Under the pieces are notes generated by a model, which was not told the DNA's origin, did no database searches, and saw nothing but the letters and a program-made list of their open reading frames with translations. The translations under genes and the position numbers were made by a program. Below are positions 32,598 to 43,800 of a stretch of DNA of 64,000 nt, piece after piece. Position 1 is the stretch's first letter; each line of letters begins with the position of its first letter. Source of the DNA: Gliomastix tumulicola (lineage: Eukaryota > Ascomycota > Sordariomycetes > Hypocreales > Bionectriaceae); NCBI GenBank assembly GCA_001599755.1, contig BCHX01000002.1, positions 186,001 through 250,000 of the forward strand. Reading direction: 5' to 3'.

Positions 32598-33701
32598 ATG
32601 ACTGTTACAATCCAAGGTATAGAAGTGGGTGAAATTGCGTACGGGCTTTTAGGTAATTCCACACCATCCCGTCCCCTGAAAGCTGCGCGACCTCATAACT
32701 TTTTCCCACAGGCCTGAGACTTCCAAACCATCCGTCTGACGATGAATCCATCGAAATCCTTAAAGCGGCTCTCGAGCTCGGCGCCAACTACTGGAATGCT
32801 GCCGAGTACTACGGCACGCCTGACGACAACACCCTCACGTTGCTTGCGAAGTACTTCGAGCGATACCCCGAAGACGCAGAGAACGTTCTTCTCAACGTCA
32901 AGGGATGCTTCAACGGCGTGCCCGATGGCTCGCCCGAGGGTGTCAAGCGCAGTGTTGAGCACTGCTTGAAGTGCCTAGACGGCAGAGTGAAGATCCATCA
33001 ATTTGCCCCGTCGCGCAAGGACCGCAATGTCGATATCGAGATCACGGTGCGGGCTATTGATGAGTATGTCAAAGCTGGCAAGATCGGCGGAGTTGGTTTA
33101 AGCGAGGTCAGCGCCGCAACACTGCGTAGGGCTGCAAAAGTCACCCAGATCACTTCTGTCGAGGTTGCTGTCTCTCTGTGGGACACGGACTCTTTGACCA
33201 ACGGGCTGGCTGAGGCTTGTGCCGAGCTTGATATACCCATCCTGGCCTATTGTAAGTATCCCAATAGGCACTTTCCTAGAAGCTGTTGCTGACGGAAAAT
33301 CTCTCCCTTCAGCACCTCTCGGCAAGGGCCTTCTTGGAGGGCAATTCGAGTCGGCCGCCGATCTCTCTCAAGGAGACTTCCGAAACATGATGCCGCGCTA
33401 CCAAGGCGACAACTTTGAGGCGAATATCAAGATGGTTGCCGCGGTCCGGGAGCTGGCCCAGCAAAAGGGCTGCACACCCGCCCAAATCGCCATCAACTGG
33501 GTTCTGGCTTTGTCCAAACAACCTGGAATGCCGAAAATCATTCCTATCCCTGGTACGACCAAGATACACCGCTTGGAGGAAAATCTCCGCATCCTAGACC
33601 TCACTGAGGAGGACATGCAAGATATCGATAGAATCCAGAAGGAGAACCCAGTTCAGGGAGATAGGTATCACGCTGGTGGAATGGCAATGATGGATACTTA
33701 G
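32598..33701 (+). CDS. Aldo/keto reductase, pyridoxal reductase-like
   Basis: Three exons (32598-32652, 32712-33251, 33313-33701) encode 327 residues. It is an NADPH-dependent TIM-barrel reductase. Seen: ALELGANYWNAAEYYG with the catalytic Tyr, NVKGCF with the Lys, a HQF segment in place of the usual HRxD, AYSPLGKGLLGGQF, and the cofactor end PIPGTTKIHRLEENL. The pattern resembles yeast Plr1-type pyridoxal reductases, which make pyridoxine from pyridoxal, although this call rests on general similarity. The short first exon (18 codons) matches the way related fungal genes begin (MTVTIQGIEVGEIAYGLLG). Confidence 0.9.
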
Positions 33702-33973
33702 TATACTTGACTTGGAGTATCGGATATGATGAGGTGGGAGACGAGATTCACTAGAGAGTGGTCTTGACAACAAGAAAACTTGGCTATCTTCTCCGTTTCA
33801 TATGTGATTCACCAATCATAGCTCTGCGACTCCGTTTTGTGGCAGCGACGAAGGCTGGACTGTACAATTTGGCCCAAGCTTTTCTTCAGCTACGTGACGA
33901 GCTCCATATTCACTGATTCCAAGTGGAGTCTGCATCTACATAAAAGGAGTTAGTGATGGATATTCTCTGGGCA

Positions 33974-34745
33974 TCATTTTGTTCCAGTCATACCTGGGTG
34001 GATGGTCGGTTCTTGAATATCGGCTCGGGCTTCTTTCTTTTTCCCAGAGTCTACCCCAAACTCCCTATCGCGCTTGCCGACCTGGCCGCTGAAGTCAAAC
34101 TGGCCATCAGCCGTGTAGCTGGTCATGAGTTGCGGCTCTCCTAGCGGAAGCACATCTCCTCTATCAGTCTGCCAAAGATGATAGGCTTTGCCGTACAATG
34201 TGATGACTTGCTCCATCTCCTTCTTCTCGGCCAGCTCCCATGCGGCAGCGGGGACTGTATTGTTAGGCATGATGAGCATCCCAGACTTCACTTCGTAAAC
34301 ATGTGAGTGCCACAGACGTCGTTCATCTGCCGCCAGCGACTCGTAGAGCTTTGGCGTAATCATGTACTCGATGCCGATTAGTTTCGCATTTTTCTCGGTA
34401 GAGTCATAGAGAAGACACTGCCGTACGTCCTCATCTAGTGACGTTAGTAAAGATTTGTTAGATAGCATTTGATGCCTTAGTGAATGCGCATACTTACTGA
34501 TATGACCACAGTAGTGATTAGTCTGGACAGACCGAGACGGTTCGCAAGTATATGCGTGAAATGCATTCAGGTGAGCGCAGATGCTCTTCATTGGCTTGAA
34601 GTCCTGGAAGTAGTTCAGTGAATGGAGCTTCGGGAGGGCCTGGAGGTGAGCGGACCTGAGCCATAGATGCTCCAGATGTGAGTATTGTGGACGTTGTTGA
34701 GATCGGTTCGCCCGCGGCGCCATCCGTTACTTCATACGACTCCAT
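33974..34745 (-). CDS. Oil-body-associated protein (OBAP, DUF1264)
   Basis: Three exons (34745-34656, 34603-34498, 34434-33974) encode 218 residues, the expected size. Family hallmarks are all visible: SICAHLNAFHAYTCEP, HYCGHINEDVRQCLLYDS (joined across intron 2), AKLIGIEYMI, LWHSHVYEVKSGML, YGKAYHLWQTDRGD and PLGEPQLM. Plant members sit on lipid bodies; the fungal role is little known. The first intron has an uncommon donor (gtccgc) and is 52 nt; it is supported because splicing there restores GASMAQ-DFKPMKSICAHL. The gene is convergent with the aldo/keto reductase (272 nt apart). Confidence 0.88.
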
Positions 34746-36590
34746 GACGAGCGCCTAGCAAATGGAGAGAAATTGATGGACTCAATTGGAAAACGCCCGA
34801 ATAGGGACATGGTCACTCTACCCTACCTAGAGCTCCCTTTTATCAAACCCGGAAGTCGATATGACGTATACGAGCTCGAAGTGATACCACCGGAGGTATT
34901 GCTCCTGGATTCGCCTGGATACCATCGGGCGTTCTGGGCTTACGTTAAACTGGTACCTGTAGAGGGTGCATTGTCTAACTGTGTGGAGAGGTCGCGATCG
35001 GGAAGGTCTAGTACTCGACGGAGATCGGGAATATATGATGTCATGCAAGCCTCAGCCTGACGACTCCCTGAGGCAGATTGCCCGGCAAGTCTCATTACGA
35101 TGGGACATAGCAATGTTTAGTTTTCGCACGTGAGCTACGCTTGTAATATCTAACATCCATCGATATCAAGTAAGTCGTGCTGCTTTTCCTCGCGAGTATA
35201 AGCCGTAATCGAATTAATATCACAAGCTAGCCTTCATCTTTTGGCCTGCCACGTATTGCACTCATGTTAGCTAACGACCCGTCCATCTCCAAGAGGTCAG
35301 GCGGTCACTTACTTTCAAGCTATGCCAGAGTGCTATCGTTGAGAATTTACTCTAAAATATGGTCGATAGATGACACAGGAGCAGTCCCCCAGGCGTTTCC
35401 CAGAATTTCGACAAAGTTGTCCAAGATCCCAGCATCTCTGGGGGCCACTCTAAGTAGGTTTCGATGCTGTGGACGTGCAGACAGCGACGCGACGCCAGGG
35501 CAAAAAGGTAGAGTAACCAGAAAGTCCCAGCATGCCTCTGCCATGCTATACATAGGATGTCAGTTTAGGGGGGATGCGGTATGGGCGCGCGCTTTCAAAT
35601 TGCACCACGATGACCCATCCTCCCCAGTTCTTGGCGTTTCACGGACATTTAGCCATTGACGGCACTCTCCTTCCACTCCACCGAGTACCCACTGCCACCA
35701 GGATCAGTGTAGAACATGCAAGATCAACGCTTCCGAGTATTTCCAATGGATTCGGTTAGCTTTCAACAGCTCGACCGCGTGCAGAGAGGTAAGATATTAA
35801 TGAGTTGTACCATCAGAGTGATGCTCCCCCTTGCGGAAAACAGCCTCTTACAAATAGAAACAACGCACCAGCTGTGGTAAAAGAATACACATGCTTGCGG
35901 ATCTCGAACGGTAAAACACTCAGCGCGGGCGCCATATTTGGTGAGAAGCTAAAGACAGAATGGGAGCGACTGGGGGAACGAGCATTCTCGCCTTCAAGCT
36001 CGAATTCTCGAGAGCCTTGGCGGCTCAGGCAATCGGACGGATGATTTTACGAGCCTGAATACCTACTAATCTACCAGAGACTCTAATCTGGCAACTCTAC
36101 GGCCTAGCACTTTGGAGCTTCGGGCGCTGTGTGATTCCGCAAAGGTCTTGGCGAGGTTTAGAAGCCCTTCTTCCAGACGGCGGCGTCCAACATGCTCAAG
36201 TAGAGTCTGTAGAGACAAAGTCATGTGGCACATATCTCAGGGCGGGTAATCCAAGAATGCCCATTTACGAAATCAGCATCACTTCTCAAACCAATACATG
36301 ATTATTAGTAAGTATTAACACTTCCTTATGTCCCAATTCAGCTCAATAATACCGCCCAACCAATTCCAAGACCTCAAAGGATTGCATAATGGCACCTGCA
36401 CTCCCAAGCGACCATTGTCCAGGACCCCTCGTTCCCTGCGGCACTGCGATTCCAAGCCATTCTCGTAGCTTGAAATTGATAACTAAGCCGCGAGCTTGGC
36501 CTATACACATGCTTCCTGGCCAATCATTCTGTACAATAGAGGCACTGCTGATGGGCCTCGTTTGATGTTTCGTGTCTGTCTCCCCCCACC
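34746..36590. other. Gene-poor interval with possible coding remnants
   Basis: No complete gene is supported. On the minus strand a 41-codon frame from 35935 to 35810 begins with an F-box-like line (LPFEIRKHVYSFT). A 52-codon amphipathic frame runs 36224-36066, and a 68-codon frame 35553-35347. All point the same way and could be pieces of a decayed gene. The plus-strand frame at 34773-35060 has no recognisable feature. Confidence 0.35.
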
Positions 36591-37034
36591 TTAGATCAAG
36601 TACAGCAAAGCCATGGCAGCGGCAGCGGCGCCTCCGATGGTGCCGAAGGCCTTGGAACCTTGACCGGGGACGTCTGTCGGTCCAGGCGTACCTGTGACGG
36701 AAGGGACAACGTCCGTAGAGGTGGGAACTTCCGTTGGTGTGCTTGTGGTCCCGTTGACGACAACAAGAAGGGGAGGAGCCGTGCAGTTGACGGAAGGAAC
36801 GGGAAGTCGCGTTACAATATCGTCGGTGGGAGCTGGTGTCGCGCAGGAACTGCAGGTGACAGTAGAGCCGGTGGCGAACCCAACATCGGCGAGGGCTGTA
36901 CATGAGTGCAACACTGCGGTTAGCTAGTCTGATCCCCAAATCAAAGAGCCTTGTATGTGCAAGTAATAAGTAGCGAGAGAGAGAGAAAGGTGAATCTTAC
37001 CGAAGAGAGATAAAGCGAGAGTTGTGAGCTTCAT
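36591..37034 (-). CDS. Small GPI-anchored cell wall protein
   Basis: Two exons (37034-37001 and 36895-36591) encode 112 residues. Signal peptide MKLTTLALSLFALADVGFA. The mature part has a TCSSCATPAP pair of Cys, a single later Cys, one N-glycosylation site (NGTT), a Thr/Pro/Ser-rich stretch and a hydrophobic tail (GGAAAAAMALLYLI) preceded by small residues (GQGSKAFG), as needed for GPI attachment. Similar short proteins (clock-controlled/CCW14-like) are abundant wall components. TATATA at 37130-37135 lies about 96 nt upstream. It is divergent from the ferritin-like gene. Confidence 0.8.
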
Positions 37035-38158
37035 TGTTGCTGATAGTGCGAGAAGACTTGAATGAGCGAATATGCGATTAGGAGTAGACAAGAAGAAAAG
37101 GTGATTCAGATGAGTCGAGACGAGGAGCGTATATACAGGTTGGGGTGGGCGGACAATGAGCAGGAAACGAAGTACATATGACTGAAGAAGAAAGGAGGGC
37201 TGGGGTCAATGGCTCAGAACTACGCGTTTACCGAGCTAGACGGCTACGTTATTCTTAAGATGCGGTCTCTGAGAGACTGCAATCTTCCTTCGGACATGGT
37301 AGTTTACCCCGAGCTTGGCTGGCCAGCCAGTTGAATTACTGCTTGTGGATGTGAGCAAGCTACTAGCTGCCTGCCGCTAGTAGTAGCCATCCAAGACGCT
37401 GCCTGACGGATACGACATCATCCGGGCTAGAGTGTGGCTGACCTACTTGACTAAGTCAGCATCCAATATCCGATGTGACGGAAGCAAGCCTATCCGTGCG
37501 GGCTCCGCCCTCGATTGGTCTAGTGACCGGGAAAATAGAGCGATGTCTCGTTCATCCTCTGTTCTCGATCGCTTGAAATGTCTTAGGCGGCGGGATTGAT
37601 CAGTAGGATCAGGTGGTTGATCGGTGATGGGGGGGATACTAGTGCCGGAAGCGCGACTTGCCGGCCGTCCAGAAGGCGAGCGACACTCCACAGTATGGCT
37701 TCCCAGTGCCGGATTGATTTGGATACCGCGATTTGGCAATCTGGTTTAACACGCTTCGCCTTGGCGGTGACACGGATGCTGTCATCTCGAAGTTGACGAC
37801 CTCAACTCCCGTACAGATTGTTAATTGAATCAGCCCGGATGCTGTTGCTTCCGATGGTACTTTGTTAGTGTGACTGTAGATCATATCCGATCTCCACCAT
37901 CATATTCCGATGCCTTCAGCTGGTAAATTAGACATTGGGCACCAGAGAAACAGTTGCCTGAACATGGGGGTTCATAAGCTAATTTACGTAACATGATGTC
38001 TGTCTTGACGTGCCGGGGAAGAGAAGAACCACGCTTTCAAAGCTATATACCGCCCGACCCCTTACTTCAATGTTGAGTTCGTCTAGAAGCTCCCGTACTC
38101 ATCACTCTCTTTCCAACAGCCAACACTCAGTCAACCAACCAACCAACCCGCCTCCATC
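37035..38158. promoter_or_regulatory. Divergent promoter region with two TATA boxes
   Basis: About 1.1 kb between the GPI-protein and ferritin-like genes. TATATA at 37130-37135 faces the former and TATATA at 38044-38049 (110 nt before the ATG at 38159) the latter. A short GA-repeat is in the nearby GPI-gene intron (about 36974-36986). No other gene is supported. Confidence 0.5.
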
Positions 38159-39353
38159 ATGCATTTCTCTCAAGTCGCTGTTCTTGTCTTCACTGCTGTC
38201 GGCCATGCCGCTCCTTTGGAGAAGCGTGATCACATCACCGATGGTAAGACCGATCACATCTCCACCCTCCACCATAAGAATGCGATTTCATCATGAGCGT
38301 CATGCTAACTGATATTGCTCTTCACCAGCGGACATTCTCAACTATGCCCTGACTCTCGAGCACCTCGAGGATAACTTCTATCGTGGAGGCCTCGCCCAGT
38401 TCTCCGAGAGCGACTTTGCGGACGCTGGATACGACGCTACCTTCTACAAGAACCTGAAGAAGGTCGGCCAGGACGAGAGCGATCACGTCAAGTTCCTGTC
38501 CGACGCATTGACAGGTGAGCCCCCATCCCCTGCTTCATGACCCTTAGCTATGAATCTGCGACTCTGACTCAGCATGGCTACCTTCTAGCTGCCGGCGCCA
38601 CTCCCGTCGAGAAGTGCGAATACGACTTCGGCTACAACGACGTCGCAACGTTCCTTGCCACCGCTTCCATCCTCGAGGGCGTCGGTGTCTCGGCCTACCT
38701 CGGTGCTGCCGCCGACATCATGAGCAAGACGTACCTCACGGCTGCCGGGTCCATCCTCACCGTCGAGGCCCGCCACTCCTCCTATCTGCGTGCCAAGTTG
38801 GAGCAGTCTCCCTTCCCCCAGGCCTTCGATGCGCCCCTGAGCCTCAACCAGGTCTTCTCTCTGGCCTCCGGCTTCATCACCTCGTGCCCCGAGAGCAACC
38901 CTGCACTCCCTGTCAAGGCCTTCCCCGCCCTGGCTCTCAAGGCCGAGTCTCCTATCAAGACCGGTGATACCGTCACCCTCCTCACCAAGGTAAGCAGAAA
39001 AGAGGCTGCCGCGTGTCATTCACACGCAGAACTAACATCGTGACACCTCGCAGGACTACACACTCGTTGCCCCGGACAACGGTCCCGTCTATGCGGCCTT
39101 CATCGCCGTCACTGGCCCTACCTTTGTCGAGGCTACCGCTGTTGATGGTGGCTTCTCCGTCAAGATCCCCGAGGGCTTCGCCGGCCAGACCTACGTCGTC
39201 TTGACTGGTTGCAACGAGGGTGTCACTGATGATACTGTTGCTGCTGGCCCTGCCATCATTGAGGTATGTCATAGAACTCTTTAGCGGACACGCTGATTCT
39301 ACATTTTTTATGTTGCGAGACTAACAGTATGCTTGTAATAGATCTCTAGCTAG
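38159..39353 (+). CDS. Secreted ferritin-like (Rds1-type) stress protein
   Basis: Five exons (38159-38243, 38329-38514, 38589-38989, 39054-39263, 39342-39353) encode 297 residues. A signal peptide ends near VGHAAPLEKR, with a KR site that Kex2 could cut. The core is a four-helix ferritin-like domain: ILNYALTLEHLEDNFY (Glu/His ligand candidates), DESDHVKFL, TASILEGVGVSAYLG and EARHSSYLRAK. Fungal members include S. pombe Rds1, induced by stress and nutrients. Metal binding fits the Glu/His spacing but is inference. A beta-type C-terminal part (TLVAPDNGPVYAAFIAVTG) follows. The last 4-codon exon is uncertain because an earlier acceptor at about 39325-39326 is also possible. Confidence 0.85.
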
Positions 39354-40880
39354 ATACTTGCAAAGATATTAATCTTTCAGTGGCATTAGGAATTATGTTT
39401 CTTGGGATATTTAATTTATAATAAATAAAGTAATTTTATAATAAATTAAATTAAAAAGTTACTTTTAGAGGTTAACTTCTCCAGACTTTCAGTGGCGAGA
39501 CATCTACATGGCAAGGGCTGGCTCTCCTGGTGAAACTAGTAGTGTTATTAGAACCTAGACCCTGCGTGAACTGCACAGCTTACCTCCCTATAGTATGTAC
39601 ATGTACCCTACATCTCGCTAGTGAGTACTGACCGATCGTCACGCATGTGAGGTCAAGCTCTCACGAAGTTCCAAGGTGGGTGCAGGGAATTCTGTTCCGA
39701 CATGGAAAGCCTACCCTATGGGTGGCTATCGTAGTATGAGCTTCTATCTTTGGCCCAAACACCGAACATCACCACTGCAAAGTGAGCCTTCGCCTCATTC
39801 CAGTTATCTCTATCCTTTCGTCCTCGGTGTATGTATGCTTATGTCCCGCAGTCCCACAGGGAAGCCTATCCTGTGACAGCCGGTTGCTATGCACTGATGG
39901 GAGATGATTGCAGTCTCTGCGAGCTGAAGCTCAGCGACGCCTCGGTGCGGATTGTTTCCGAGGGCCGGGGGTGGCGTGACAATCTCATCGCAAATCAGTT
40001 ATGGCAGGGATTCTCATCTTCTTCGCCCGACCCCGAGAGAGTTTTGTCCCATGCCAAGTCCGTCCTTCTCGGTCGTATCCCATGACTCGTGGCTCCAGAT
40101 AATCTGCAGGGAAGCGCCGAAGCCGCCTCCAACTGAACCGGTTTCCAATCAACCAACCGGCACCTAACAGCGGCGTCACGGGGTACGCTCGCAGAGCAAG
40201 AGTGAGGCACTGCTTGAATAGACGCTGATACGGCCTTATAGATGCGTCGCTCTCTACGAACATGAAGGCCTTTGATGGTTCGTTCGTTTGACTGAGGGCT
40301 AGCTCGCCGACGTTTAACTGTCAAACCCGAGAGCGAACCCGCTAATTTCCTCATGCAACTGCATGTTCCGTCTCCATAAGGTCTTTAGGCCGTGACCGCC
40401 GTATGTCAGGTCATAACAGGACCTGCGCCAAGTCGCAACACGTAGCGGTGATAATTGAGCAGCTGAGGTATACACTCTGCTGTATCCGTAAACGGTCATT
40501 GTTCGTCGCACCCAAGCAGCTGAAAATCCACTGTCCCCCACCGCCAGGTGCTCGTATTGCATCTGTCAGCTGCGTTGAAACGTGCATGCATCCTGAATAG
40601 GACGTAGGTTGCCCTTCTGACCTTTGATTTTATATTAAAGCAAAACGTTTTTACAGACAGACATGTGGACTACATTATGCAGGTAGGTAGACCTAGGCAG
40701 CTGCAATGTGTGTGTGTGAAGAGATATTTAAGGAGGTCGCCGTCGGGGCTCGCCCAGTCTGTTGTTCACTGTTCATCTACATTCCACTTCATCTACATTT
40801 CACTTCCCCTTTCCTGCTTTCGCTTTCCATACTTTGAATAGCAGTGGCTGAACTGCACCACCGAGTTCGTGGGCCCAAAC
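39354..40880. other. Intergenic region with an AT-rich block
   Basis: A strongly AT-rich stretch lies at about 39380-39470 (runs such as ataataaataaag and ttataataaattaaat) in otherwise GC-richer DNA. The remaining frames are short and unsupported. An AT-rich sequence about 150 nt before the next start (agatatttaagg, near 40722) may be its core promoter. Confidence 0.45.
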
Positions 40881-43800
40881 ATGTCGAGCAAAGCATCCTA
40901 CCTATCGGACCCGCGATGTCAGTGTGACTTCGTGGTCTCCACGACTCAGGCCAGCATCAACTCCGGACTGCTGGAGTACCTGAATGAGGAGAGCCAGCCG
41001 GTCCAGTATCTGTGCTTCGAGCAAGATGATCGCGGCTACCCTACCAAGCAGGTCAGCCTGGATCAGGTCCTGAAGAAGAGTGGAGGCATCAACCCCTTCT
41101 TCATCCCCGACAATATCGAGGCTGGGGACCCTCGCATCCAAGCACTTGGCGATGCCGACTTTGGGGTCGGCATCATGCTGCAGATGGGAATGCCCCTCGG
41201 TCATACCCCCAGCACGTTGCCTCCAATCGTCACGCTGACGTCCGCGAGCAACGTCAGCTTCAACCTGTTTTGCAGGGACGTCAAGGTCGTCTCGATCAAA
41301 TGGGGTAAAAGAGGCATCGTGATATGGAATGTCTTCCAGCAGCCCGAGGGCGGACAACCCTGGTCGATGAACATGTCGGTCAATCTCACGCTCGCGGACC
41401 TGGATCCCAAGCTCGACATCCCCTACTTCAACAGCCACTCCAAGGCGCGCGAGCAACTGCACAAAGTGCTGCGCCGCAATTTCTCGGGCACCGCTTTCAG
41501 CCTCCAGCAACTCTTTTTCGACTTGGACAACTCCGTGTTGGAGACCCCCCCCGAGTTCAGCAGCGTGACCGATCCGGACGCCAAGAATGTCCTAGAGACC
41601 TACTTCCGCGACATCTACGTCAAGAATGCAAAGGAGCACGGCCTGCCACTGGTGGCGGTGACCGCCGTCGCGCAGCCCAAGGATATGTCCTCCCTCTGCT
41701 TGACGGACTTTGAGCGTATTGTGAACCACCTCAAGGGCAGCGATGGCAGGCCCATCTTGGACCCAACCGAGGACCAAGCCAAGGTCACGACGCTGGACTA
41801 TCTATGCGCGGTCAACAACAACCCGCGCCCGCAGATTTCCGGCCTGGATTGGAACTGGATGCAGCCGCAGGATGTCAACGACAGCAGCGGCGTCATGGCC
41901 ATCAACCGCAACACGTTGTCAAAGTACATGGCCGACATGCTGGCTAAACAGGCCTCCGTATGCTGCCCGACACCTCTGGTTTCGACCAGCGACGTGATCT
42001 TTTACAACAGTGGTGAACCGCTTCCGATTACGTTTTATCCAAGCGGCGATAATGTGCTTCACATGCAGTTCGAGGCAGCTGCCGAGGGGTACCAGGCATA
42101 CGGCGCAAGCGCCCCTTGTCGAACCGTGGTCAAGACAGCATATTCGCTGGACCTCTTTTTCCAGGATTCGGTCGTCAAGGTGGTTCAACGGTCCCAGATC
42201 AACCTCAGGTGGTGGATAGAACCTAAGACTGAGAGTCTCCTCGATATGAAGGTTGTCGATAAGACCTTGACAGACACTTATGATATTGCTGTCGATCAGG
42301 ATGGAGGGCTGCAACTGGTGCAAAGCAGCGAGCTGACGGACGACGAGGCTGATACCGAGCCCACATGGAAGACAGACATCGAGGACCCTCCGGGACACTA
42401 CGGCCTCCTCTGGGAACTCGTGCACCCCCTCATTGACAGGTTTTTCTCTGACGATTTCCTGGGGGCAGAGAGTGACGTGAGACAGTTCGCTGATAGCCGT
42501 CTACACGAGCTTCAGATCAACCAGCTGCAGAACTTTGTGTTTCCCGGTGCCAGAGTCTTCACCTACAGAGAGCCCTTCTTCTCTGACCATCAGGACCTGG
42601 TCTGCAAGATCACCTATGTGAATCCTAGCCAGGTTAGCTCTCCACCCCAGCACGTTGAGGAGGGAGGGGGGGTTGTTCCCGGCCAGGCTCCTCCCGCAGG
42701 CGACTCCTCCCCATCCCCATCCGCCCCTCCTGCCTCACCCGCCAGCACGACTAGAAAGCTGATGGCCTCGACAGATTTAATGCAGAACTACGTGCAAGGC
42801 GAGATCGTCTCACCGACAGGCCAATTCGAGGCGTTGCAGACAAGCGACGGGCACACGCTCCTTTTCGCGGTGGGCTCGGGGGGTGTTTTCCAAGTCCTCG
42901 AGGAGCAGAGCGGGAGTTTGCACACGGGATGGCTGGCACATGATCTCTCGACTGCTGCTGTCGGCCTGCTCTTCCCCGGGAGAGAGGCTGATGCGGTTGT
43001 GCGGAGCTTCGACGTTGGACAGAGTGCTGTAGACGGCAGCATCGGGTTGATGATGGTTGTTAGTCTAGACGGGACTGATCGTCTTTTCATGTCACTCGGT
43101 AATTCGAGCGAGCATGTCTCGTGGGTGGCCAACCCGGCGTGGATTGTTGTGCCTTTTGATCCAATAAACGAGCCACGTCAGAACATCACAATCGCAGGCG
43201 CCCTTTTTGCCGAGACCCAGTCAAAGAGGCAGCAGTATCTCGTGGTTGACATTGACAGACCCTCGAAGAACTCTGCCGAACCCCACATCACTCGCTATCA
43301 TATCGATCCTGCCAGGGCCAGCGGCCATTACTGGGTCAGGCACAACGTGTCAGTTGACATCGCTTCCGCCAGGTACCAGAGTGTTGTAGGGCGGATAAGC
43401 GGGAAGCCGGTGGACGGCATCTACACGGCGGGGACGGCCGGCGGGCAGCCTCAGCTCGTTTACGAGCCCGTCGTCAACTACTACGGCGACGGTCCAGCGC
43501 CGCCTTGTCGCTTGCGCCTGCCAGGCGGTGCCGTTCCTTCAGCCATTGCCACGGCTCGCAGCACAGATGGTTCCACGGACCTCTACGTCGCAGCCGGCTC
43601 GGCCTTGTACCGCTTCCCGGCGGATGAGCAAGATGAGGACTTTGAGCCAAGTGTCCTGATACATAGTGAGTACCTGTCAGGGACGGACACGCTGCGTGTC
43701 ATGTCCCATGATGGAGTCACAACGCTATGGGGCAGGACGGCGAGCGATCTTGTTTACTACGCTACCTGCGCGGAGGATCGACTGTGGGATCCAAGGGCCT

